DNA of 5,648 nt from Elusimicrobiota bacterium (GTDB taxonomy: Bacteria > Elusimicrobiota > Elusimicrobia > UBA1565 > JACRDR01), in contig JACRDR010000023.1 in the NCBI GenBank assembly GCA_016212845.1, forward strand, positions 1-5,648, written 5' to 3'. The notes below the pieces were generated by a model. It was given only the letters and a program-made list of their open reading frames with translations. It was not told where the DNA came from and did no database searches. A program made the translations under genes and the position numbers. The number at the start of each line of letters is the position of its first letter. Within the stretch, counting starts at the first letter, position 1. Positions 1 through 5,143 of the stretch are shown here, in pieces.

Positions 1-1452
1 CAGCTTCGAGACCGCGGCCGCGAGGACGAGCACGAGGAAGAGATCGAGCAGCGTCCAGTTCTTCACCCACGTCGAATCCGCGCCGTCGACGCCCCATACG
101 TGGACGAGGCGCCAGCCGGGCGGCAGGTTCAACCGAGCGCTCACGCGGTCGAAATCGTGGCTCCAGCCGACGGCGGGCAAGGACCAGCGGCGCCCTTCCA
201 CGCGGCTGTCGGCGGCGAGGTTTACCTGTCCTTCCCGGACCTCGATGCCGGCCGGCGCGCCCTCCCCCACGGAGGTGAGGAACTGGTCCTGGCCTCCGAC
301 CGCCACGCGGCCGAGCTTCGTCTCCGGCCCCATGTCGAGCCGCCACGACCGGCGAAGCGCGCCCTGCACCGTATCGCGGACGGACAACCCCTTGCCGTCG
401 AAATCGAGCCACATCGCGCGGTCGAGCGTGAGGCGGTCCGGCTCCGGGTCCTGGTCGCCGCGGCGGCGCTCGACGAGGCGCATCGTGCCTTCCCGCATGA
501 GGTAGGCGGGAAGGCGCTTCCACTCCTCCGGCAGGCGCGTCTGCTTCGGGTCGACGGACGGCACGCCCTCGACCGAGACCACGCGAAGCTCGTTGTGCGC
601 TTCGAACACCCAGACCTCGTCGGAGTCCCAGGCGCCGGCGGGCTCCTCCAGCTTGAGCTGCGTGAACGCGCCCTCGTACCGCGAGCCGATCGAGAGCGTC
701 CACGCGCCGGCGCGCACCTGCACGCGCAGGCGGCCGTCGGGGTCGATCTTCGCGGGCAGGGGACTGGAGAGCTCCATCGGCGCGAAGCCCTTCGGCAGCG
801 CCTTCCCGAGCACGACCTCGCGGTTCTTGCCGGAGACCCGCAGCTGGACCTCGGTCTGAAGCCGCAGCGGCACGTCGTCGACGAGCATCCGGTGCACCGA
901 GATCTCGAGACCGGCGGCCTCGGGCGCGTTCGCCTGGGAGCGCTGCAGCCAAAGCTTCCCCGCTTCGTCGCGCACCGGAAACGGGACGGCCGCTCCGCCG
1001 GCGGTCACCGACAGCAGGCCGGTCCGGGCCGGCACGCGGAGGAGTTCGGGCGTCGAGTCCCACGCGAACGAGCCGGATAGGGAATGCGCGCCGGGCTTCA
1101 GCTTCACCGACGGGACCTCGCCGCGCGCGACGACCGCCGCCGGCGTCCCGTCGATCTTGACCTCCTGCGGCCATTTCCCCGGCTCTCCGGGCAATTCGAC
1201 CCACGCCGGGGCGTAGAGGCGGACCTGCTGCTCGAAGCGCCCGCCTTTTTCCGACAGCGAGAGGGAAAGCGGGCCGGGCCACACGCACGTGCGAACCTCG
1301 CTCGGCACCAGCGACGGGCAGACCTCTTCCTCGTGTCCCGCGAGCACCCAGTCGATCCATGGCACGAGCGGGGCCGGGACCTCTTCGCGGCGCAGAGGCG
1401 CCGCCGCCGCGTGGCCGGACAAAAACAGGAGCGCCGCGAGGCATTGTTTCAT
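1..1452 (-). CDS. Large exported/envelope protein of uncharacterised family (N-terminal 484 residues, truncated by window edge)
   Basis: The minus strand is open from ATG at 1452-1450 to base 1, giving 484 codons without a stop; the C-terminus lies outside the window. Residues 1-18 look like a signal peptide (Met-Lys start, hydrophobic LAALLFL core, small AAAA end). A cysteine pair at residues 45 and 56 (CP...CVWPGP) could form a disulfide. The rest reads as beta-rich extracytoplasmic sequence with well-formed segments such as WVELPG, SSPLPAKIDPDGRLRVQV, VDPKQT.LPEEWKRLPAY and MWLDFDGKG. Near the left edge LNLPPGWRL leads into a hydrophobic stretch WTLLDLFLVLVLAAAV (about residues 466-481), probably the first of several membrane helices. 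I recall similar very large hypothetical proteins in Gammaproteobacteria with the same WPG and TLLDLFLVL signatures, but know no function. No good Shine-Dalgarno precedes the ATG; the start rests on the signal peptide. Substrate and role are unknown. Confidence 0.85.
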   Translation of the reverse strand, partial: MKQCLAALLFLSGHAAAAPLRREEVPAPLVPWIDWVLAGHEEEVCPSLVPSEVRTCVWPGPLSLSLSEKGGRFEQQVRLYAPAWVELPGEPGKWPQEVKIDGTPAAVVARGEVPSVKLKPGAHSLSGSFAWDSTPELLRVPARTGLLSVTAGGAAVPFPVRDEAGKLWLQRSQANAPEAAGLEISVHRMLVDDVPLRLQTEVQLRVSGKNREVVLGKALPKGFAPMELSSPLPAKIDPDGRLRVQVRAGAWTLSIGSRYEGAFTQLKLEEPAGAWDSDEVWVFEAHNELRVVSVEGVPSVDPKQTRLPEEWKRLPAYLMREGTMRLVERRRGDQDPEPDRLTLDRAMWLDFDGKGLSVRDTVQGALRRSWRLDMGPETKLGRVAVGGQDQFLTSVGEGAPAGIEVREGQVNLAADSRVEGRRWSLPAVGWSHDFDRVSARLNLPPGWRLVHVWGVDGADSTWVKNWTLLDLFLVLVLAAAVSKL

Positions 1453-1461
1453 CGTGCCGGG

Positions 1462-1490
1462 AGGATAGGGCCGTTCCCCAGGGAACGCAA
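1462..1490 (-). promoter_or_regulatory. Weak candidate promoter for the minus-strand envelope gene
   Basis: Reading the minus strand, TTGCGT (1490-1485) and TATCCT (1467-1462) are separated by exactly 17 bp and resemble -35 and -10 elements (three and four of six matches). Transcription would start only a few bases before the ATG at 1452, giving an almost leaderless mRNA, which would fit the missing Shine-Dalgarno. Most of the palindrome at 1472-1487 lies in the spacer. In GC-rich DNA such matches arise by chance, so this is tentative. Confidence 0.2.
1472..1487. repeat. 16-bp palindrome in the divergent intergenic region
   Basis: The sequence CGTTCCC-CA-GGGAACG has perfect 7-bp arms around a 2-bp centre. 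It sits between the start of the minus-strand envelope gene (20 bp away) and the tRNA promoter region, centred about 40 bp upstream of the expected tRNA transcription start. The 2-base centre makes an RNA hairpin awkward, so a dimeric repressor or activator site is the likelier reading. No regulator can be named from the sequence. Confidence 0.4.
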
Positions 1491-1514
1491 GCCCTCCCCT
1501 TCCTTTAGTAGAAT
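1485..1514 (+). promoter_or_regulatory. Probable promoter of tRNA-Arg (good -10, poor -35)
   Basis: TAGAAT at 1509-1514 matches the -10 consensus TATAAT at five of six positions and would place transcription start near 1521, just ahead of the mature tRNA 5' end at 1523. The 18-bp-spaced upstream hexamer ACGCAA (1485-1490) is a poor -35 match and overlaps the right end of the palindrome. The same transcript would run into the dioxygenase gene and perhaps on into the yebC-ruv operon, as no terminator is visible in between. Confidence 0.4.
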
Positions 1515-1522
1515 GCGCCTAG

Positions 1523-1594
1523 GCCCCGTTAGCTTAATGGATAAAGCAACGGTCTTCGGAACCGTTGATCTGGGTTCGATTCCTGGACGGGGCA
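1523..1594 (+). tRNA. tRNA-Arg (anticodon TCG, reads CGA)
   Basis: A full cloverleaf can be folded by eye. The acceptor stem GCCCCGT (1523-1529) pairs with ACGGGGC (1587-1593). The D stem is GCTT (1532-1535) with AAGC (1544-1547). The anticodon stem is ACGGT (1549-1553) with ACCGT (1561-1565), and the 7-base loop CTTCGGA puts anticodon TCG at 1556-1558. The T arm (1570-1586) has loop TTCGATT and two G-U pairs. The discriminator base is A at 1594. The D loop AATGGATA supplies the A20 typical of arginine tRNAs. CCA is not encoded (the next bases are CTC), so it must be added by nucleotidyltransferase. The CGA codon it reads is useful in a GC-rich, arginine-rich genome. The dioxygenase start codon follows 8 nt later. 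Confidence 0.96.
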
Positions 1595-1602
1595 CTCCCT
1601 TT

Positions 1603-2193
1603 ATGGAAGCGCTGGATACGCAGGGCTGGGTGCTCCTTCCCGCCGTGCTCGACGAGAGCCGCGTGAATCTCTGGCGCGACCGATTCGAGGCCGCCATGCC
1701 GCGCGGCGCGACCGGGACCCGCCACGCGAGCCTCGAGCCCGAGTCGATCGAAGGATTTTCCGGCTGCCTCCCGGTCGAGGCCGCCGTCCGGCAGGTCCTC
1801 AAGCGCGAATTCAAGCTCTTCGGCCTGAGCGGCCGCGACCCCCTCCCCGGGTTCGGCCAGCAGGGGCTGCACACCGACTGGCTCCCGCGAACGAAGGACG
1901 AGCCGTACGCAATCGTCACGGCGATCTGGCTGCTCGACGACTTCACGGCGGACAACGGAGCCACCCGCCTCGTCCCGAGTACGCACCTGCTTCCCGGAGC
2001 GGTGCCGAAGAAGTGGTCGGATCCGCGGGCGCACCACCACCAAGAACGCGTGATCGAGGCCCCGGCGGGCTCGGTCCTGGTCTTCAACGGCCATCTATGG
2101 CACGGCGGCACGCGCAACCGCTCCAGGTCTTACCGGCGCGTTTTGCAGGCGCAGTACGCGGGGGCCGAGGTCCGGTCCCCGGTCGAAATTTAG
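1603..2193 (+). CDS. Phytanoyl-CoA dioxygenase (PhyH)-like Fe(II)/2-oxoglutarate oxygenase
   Basis: The 196-residue protein fits the PhyH branch of the Fe(II)/2-oxoglutarate oxygenases: cytoplasmic enzymes that hydroxylate small molecules or acyl thioesters while decarboxylating 2-oxoglutarate. The metal triad is visible: H90 and D92 in HTDW, and H167 in LWHGGTRNRS. R178 in the SYRR segment is the expected 2-oxoglutarate anchor. The middle (NGATRLVPSTHL, 118-129) and the PAGSVLVFNG strand (154-163) match the family's core double-stranded beta-helix. At 196 residues it is shorter than many PhyH proteins (often 250-300), with a brief N-terminus beginning near LDTQGWVLLP. The ATG lies 8 nt after tRNA-Arg with no Shine-Dalgarno; no upstream start is possible without entering the tRNA. 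The substrate cannot be inferred: the neighbours are a tRNA and DNA-repair genes, and the 27-bp gap to yebC permits co-transcription. Confidence 0.86.
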   Translation: MEALDTQGWVLLPAVLDESRVNLWRDRFEAAMPRGATGTRHASLEPESIEGFSGCLPVEAAVRQVLKREFKLFGLSGRDPLPGFGQQGLHTDWLPRTKDEPYAIVTAIWLLDDFTADNGATRLVPSTHLLPGAVPKKWSDPRAHHHQERVIEAPAGSVLVFNGHLWHGGTRNRSRSYRRVLQAQYAGAEVRSPVEI

Positions 2194-2200
2194 TAGTATC

Positions 2201-2219
2201 GTCTCCTCGGAGGATCGAC
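2201..2219 (+). promoter_or_regulatory. yebC Shine-Dalgarno inside a small hairpin
   Basis: GGAGG at 2209-2213 lies 7 nt before the yebC ATG, a strong ribosome binding site. The flanking bases can fold over it: TCCT (2204-2207) pairs with AGGA (2211-2214), and outside that GTC (2201-2203) pairs with GAC (2217-2219) across a 2-nt bulge. The hairpin would hide most of the Shine-Dalgarno and end one base before the start codon. Pairing is read directly; a regulatory effect is inference. Confidence 0.45.
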
Positions 2220-2220
2220 G

Positions 2221-2970
2221 ATGGGCGGCCATTCACATTGGGCGGGCATTAAGCACAAGAAGGCGATCACGGACTCCAAGCGCGGCAAGGTTTGGACCAA
2301 GATCGTGCGGGAAATCACGATCGCGGCTCGCATGGGCGGCGGCGATGCCGGCGGCAATCCCCGGCTCCGCAAGGCGATCGACGACGCGAAGGCGGCCAAC
2401 ATGCCCGCCGAGAACGTCAAGCGCGCTATCCAGAAGGGCACGGGCGAGATCCCGGGCGTGACGTACGAGGAGCTCACGCTCGAGGGCTACGGCCCCGGCG
2501 GCATCGCCATTTTCTGCGAGGCGACCTCCGACAAGGCCAACCGCACGACCAACGAGGTGCGCAAGATTTACGAGAACAACGGCGGGAACATGGGCTCGGC
2601 CGGCGCGGTCGGCTGGATGTTCCAGCGCAAGGGCCAAATCTTCATCGAAAAGGGCGCGACGGACGAGGATACGCTCATGGGCGTGGCTCTCGAGGCCGGC
2701 GCCGAGGACATCAAGACCGAGGACTCCGGCTTCGAGGTCATCACCGCCCCGGCCGACTTCGAAAAGGTGAAGTCGGCGATCGAGGCGAAGAAGATCGCGA
2801 TGGAGTCCGCGGAGCTCACGATGCTCCCGTCCAACACCGTGAAGATCGACGGCCCCGACGCGCAGAAAGTGCTCAAGCTGATCGACGAGCTCGAAGCCCA
2901 CGACGACATCAAGAACGTCTACGCGAACTTCGACATGCCGGACAGCGTCCTCGCGCAAGGCGACAAGTAG
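2221..2970 (+). CDS. yebC: YebC/PmpR (TACO1) family protein
   Basis: The 249-residue product has the normal family length and the diagnostic N-terminus MGGHSHWAGIKHKKA, followed by SKRGKVWTKIVREI, AARMGGGD and NPRLRKAI (residues 1-56), NMPAENVKRAI (about 60-70), and the GYGPGG.AI and NRTTNEVR segments (about 90-115) that open the second and third domains. YebC proteins are cytoplasmic. They were first described as DNA-binding regulators (PmpR), and newer work on YebC and mitochondrial TACO1 links them to ribosomes and translation of proline-rich stretches; which role applies here is not visible. The start is fixed by GGAGG 7 nt upstream and the conserved MGGHS beginning. It is the first gene of the yebC-ruvC-ruvA-ruvB cluster, a gene order common in bacteria, and ends 3 nt before ruvC. 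Nothing in the protein looks truncated or damaged. Confidence 0.97.
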   Translation: MGGHSHWAGIKHKKAITDSKRGKVWTKIVREITIAARMGGGDAGGNPRLRKAIDDAKAANMPAENVKRAIQKGTGEIPGVTYEELTLEGYGPGGIAIFCEATSDKANRTTNEVRKIYENNGGNMGSAGAVGWMFQRKGQIFIEKGATDEDTLMGVALEAGAEDIKTEDSGFEVITAPADFEKVKSAIEAKKIAMESAELTMLPSNTVKIDGPDAQKVLKLIDELEAHDDIKNVYANFDMPDSVLAQGDK

Positions 2971-2973
2971 ACC

Positions 2974-3516
2974 TTGAAAATACTGGGGATCGACCCCGGC
3001 GTGGCCGACACGGGCTGGGCGGTGCTCGAACAGGAGCCGCCCGCCGGGACCATCCGACTGCTCGCCTCCGGGCTCGTCCGCACCCCCGCCTCCGACCCCC
3101 TGCCCGACCGGCTGCGCGACATCCACGGGGAAATCGAGGGACTCCTGCGGGAGCACGCGCCCGACGCGGTCGCGATCGAAGAGATGTTCTTCCTCAAGCG
3201 CGCCAACACGATGCGCGCGACCCTGCAGGCGCGGGGCGTGATCGTGCTCGCGGCCGCGCAAGCGAGGAAGTCCGTCGTGGAATACAATCCCAAGCAGGTG
3301 AAGACCACGCTCACCGGCTCCGGCGCCGCCGAAAAAGCGCAGATGCAGAAGATGGTCCAGCGCACGCTCGGCTTGGCCGAGCCCCTGCGCCCCGACGACG
3401 TCGCCGACGCCGCGGCGATCGCTCTTTGCCATCTCCGCAGCAGCCGCTACAAGAGCCTCAAGGTGCTCGACCGCGTCGGCCGCGACTGGCGGGACCGATT
3501 GCCGGAGGCGAAATGA
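2974..3516 (+). CDS. ruvC: Holliday junction resolvase RuvC
   Basis: This 180-residue endonuclease resolves Holliday junctions by paired nicks as a dimer, working with RuvAB. The RNase H-like acidic active site is intact: D7 in LGIDPG, E69 in AIEEMFF, and D142 and D145 in PDDVADAAAIA, matching E. coli D7, E66, D138 and D141. F72 corresponds to the junction-stacking F69, and K110 and K121 (QVKTT, AEKAQ) to the catalytic-site lysines K107 and K118. Length is slightly above E. coli (173). The start is TTG at 2974, the only one that gives the required MKILGIDPG beginning. Only a weak AAGG lies upstream, so translation probably depends on ribosomes finishing yebC 3 nt before. The 3' end overlaps ruvA by ATGA at 3513-3516. 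Unlike the RuvA and RuvB encoded next to it, RuvC is conventional at every key position I checked. Confidence 0.97.
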   Translation: MKILGIDPGVADTGWAVLEQEPPAGTIRLLASGLVRTPASDPLPDRLRDIHGEIEGLLREHAPDAVAIEEMFFLKRANTMRATLQARGVIVLAAAQARKSVVEYNPKQVKTTLTGSGAAEKAQMQKMVQRTLGLAEPLRPDDVADAAAIALCHLRSSRYKSLKVLDRVGRDWRDRLPEAK

Positions 3517-4121
3517 TCGCTTTTCTGCGCGGCAGCGTCTTCGAGCGCGGCGACTCCCTCGCCGTCATCGAAGCGGGCGGCGTCGGCTACGAGGTGCACC
3601 TGACTCCGACCTCGCTCGCGCGGCTCGCGCCCGGCCAGCCCGCGGAGATCTTCATCTCCGAGTCCGTCGCGATGTACGGCGGAGGCACGTCGCTCTACGG
3701 CTTCCTGACGCGCGAGGAGCGAGAGGTCTTTCACCAGCTCCGCGAGCACGTGCCCGGGACCGGCGCCAAGAAGGCGCTCGAGCATCTCGACAAGGCCTCC
3801 CGCTCGTTCCCCGATTTCCGCCGCGCGATCCTGGAAGGCGACGTGCGCATGCTCGCCGAGGTCTTCGGCTTCACGAAGAAGACCGCCGAGCGGCTCGCCG
3901 CCGCGCTCAAGGACAAGCTCGGCGAGTCCGTGCCTCGCGGCGGGTCTCCCCGCGCGGACGCGCCCTCCGACGGAGCGATGTCGCAGGCGCTCGACGCGCT
4001 CGCGTCGCTCGGCTATAAGCCCGCGGAGGCCCGGACCGCGCTGCAGGCGGTCTCGACGGACTTGGGCGGCAAGCGCGCGAACGTGGAAGAGATCCTGAGG
4101 CTCGCCCTCAAGAGGCTTTGA
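3513..4121 (+). CDS. ruvA: Holliday junction branch migration protein RuvA (divergent key motifs)
   Basis: This 202-residue protein has the full RuvA layout: OB-fold domain I (about 1-64, MIAFLRG, GGVGYEVHLT, SLYGF), helix-hairpin-helix domain II (about 65-137) and the RuvB-binding three-helix domain III (about 152-202, SQALDALASLGY...EEILRLALK). RuvA tetramers hold the Holliday junction open and recruit RuvB motors. Three departures stand out. The acidic pin, E55-D56 in E. coli, aligns with G56-G57. The first hairpin reads PGTGAKKAL instead of NGVGPKLAL. The second reads FGFTKKTAERL instead of PGIGKKTAERL, losing its second hairpin glycine. The domain spacing is unchanged and the reading frame is clean, so this is divergence rather than decay. 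The start is supported by GGAGG 4 nt upstream; the ATG overlaps the ruvC stop and the TGA overlaps the ruvB ATG by one base. Confidence 0.95.
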   Translation: MIAFLRGSVFERGDSLAVIEAGGVGYEVHLTPTSLARLAPGQPAEIFISESVAMYGGGTSLYGFLTREEREVFHQLREHVPGTGAKKALEHLDKASRSFPDFRRAILEGDVRMLAEVFGFTKKTAERLAAALKDKLGESVPRGGSPRADAPSDGAMSQALDALASLGYKPAEARTALQAVSTDLGGKRANVEEILRLALKRL

Positions 4122-5143
4122 TGGCCGACGAACCCGTCTTGACCCGCGCCGCGATCCCCGAAGACGAGGGCTACGACCGCGCGCTCCGGCCCAAGGCGCT
4201 CTCCGAGTTCATCGGGCAGGAGAAGCTCAAGGCGAATCTGCGCGTCTTCATCGAGGCGGCGCGCCAGCGCAAGGAGCCGCTCGACCACTGCCTCTTCTAC
4301 TCTCCGCCCGGCCTCGGCAAGACGACGCTCGCGAACATCCTGGCCCGCGAGATGGGCGTCAACCTCCGCACGACCGCCGGCCCGATCCTCGAGCGCGTCG
4401 GCGATCTCGCCGCGATGCTCACCGACCTTTCCGAGGGCGACGTCTTCTTCATCGACGAGATCCACCGGCTCAACCACGTCGTCGAGGAGTCGCTCTATCC
4501 GGTGATGGAGGACTACACGTTCTTCATCTCCACCGGGAAAGGGCCCGCCGCCTCCACCGTCAAGCTGGCGATCCCGCGATTTACGCTCATCGGCGCGACC
4601 ACGCGCGCCGGGCTTCTCACGAGCCCGCTGCGCGACCGCTTCGGCATCGTCGGCAACCTCAGCTTTTACGAGATCGCGGACCTCGACGAGATCGTGAAGC
4701 GCTCCGCGAAGATCCTCAAGATCAAGGCCGAGCCCGAAGGGACGATGGAGATCGCGAGACGTTCCCGCGGCACGCCCCGCATCGCGAACCGTCTGCTCCG
4801 CCGCGTCCGCGATTTCGCGCAGGTCCAAGGCAAGGGCGTCATCACCGCCCAGATCGCCCGCGGAGCGCTCGACGCCCTCGAGGTCGACCCCGAAGGGCTC
4901 GACGCGATGGACCGCCGCCTGCTGTCGGCGCTCGTCGAGAAATTCGGCGGCGGCCCGGTCGGCGTCGACTCCCTGGCCGTGGCCGTGAGCGAGGAAATTG
5001 ATACGCTGACCGACGTGTACGAGCCTTTCCTGATCCAGGCCGGCTTTCTCGCCCGGACCGCGCGCGGCCGCGTCGCGACGCCCAAAGCCTTCAAGCATCT
5101 CGGCCTCAAGGTCCCACCCAAGGCGGGCGAACTCTTCGGATGA
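4121..5143 (+). CDS. ruvB: Holliday junction branch migration ATPase RuvB
   Basis: This 340-residue AAA+ motor forms hexameric rings that pump DNA through the RuvA-bound junction. Visible elements, in order, are RPKALSEFIGQ (23-33), Walker A SPPGLGKTT (61-69), Walker B FFIDEIHRL (109-117), the beta-hairpin expected to contact RuvA domain III (about 133-153), sensor 1 GATTRAG (158-164), the arginine-finger segment LRDRFG (170-175), sensor 2 RGTPRIANRLLRR (216-228), and the C-terminal winged helix with GGPVG, VYEPFLIQAGFLARTARGR. Walker A begins with Ser61 where Gly is usual; the remaining ATP-binding residues G66, K67 and T68 are present. The ATG at 4121 is preferred over the TTG one codon earlier because AAGAGG lies 5 nt upstream and it makes the normal overlap with the ruvA TGA. 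The 3' end overlaps the next gene by ATGA. Confidence 0.97.
   Translation: MADEPVLTRAAIPEDEGYDRALRPKALSEFIGQEKLKANLRVFIEAARQRKEPLDHCLFYSPPGLGKTTLANILAREMGVNLRTTAGPILERVGDLAAMLTDLSEGDVFFIDEIHRLNHVVEESLYPVMEDYTFFISTGKGPAASTVKLAIPRFTLIGATTRAGLLTSPLRDRFGIVGNLSFYEIADLDEIVKRSAKILKIKAEPEGTMEIARRSRGTPRIANRLLRRVRDFAQVQGKGVITAQIARGALDALEVDPEGLDAMDRRLLSALVEKFGGGPVGVDSLAVAVSEEIDTLTDVYEPFLIQAGFLARTARGRVATPKAFKHLGLKVPPKAGELFG

Noticed and set aside
100..1080. Long plus-strand open frame opposite the envelope gene
   Set aside because: Its translation is dominated by Arg, Ala, His and Pro with no recognisable motif, typical of a mirror frame in GC-rich coding DNA. The minus-strand reading has a signal peptide, balanced composition and a membrane segment.
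1084..1602. Upstream extension of the dioxygenase frame
   Set aside because: The frame is open through the antisense of the envelope gene and straight through the tRNA; the sequence is low-information Arg-rich and family homology begins only after ATG 1603.
1523..1602. tRNA-Arg as a phage or island attachment site
   Set aside because: No integrase, direct repeat of the tRNA 3' end or composition break is seen; the flanking genes look resident.
1449..2117. Minus-strand open frames opposite the dioxygenase (also 1534-2094)
   Set aside because: They run antisense through both the dioxygenase and the tRNA, without recognisable domains.
2194..2199. TAGTAT as a -10 box for yebC
   Set aside because: Only four of six matches and no acceptable -35 about 17 bp upstream; co-transcription from further upstream is equally possible.
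2233..3432. 399-codon minus-strand frame opposite yebC and ruvC
   Set aside because: Antisense to two highly conserved genes; Arg/His/Val-rich composition without domains is a by-product of GC-rich codon use.
2292..3512. Long plus-strand frame preceding ruvA in the same phase
   Set aside because: Overlaps yebC and ruvC entirely and is extremely Arg-rich; real RuvA homology starts at ATG 3513 with its own ribosome binding site.
4118..4120. TTG one codon upstream of the ruvB ATG as alternative start
   Set aside because: The ATG at 4121 has better spacing from AAGAGG and makes the usual stop-start overlap; the TTG would add only one residue.
4013..5098. 361-codon minus-strand frame opposite ruvB (and 4666-5445)
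   Set aside because: Mirror frames of ruvB and the SpoIID-like gene with no recognisable motif.
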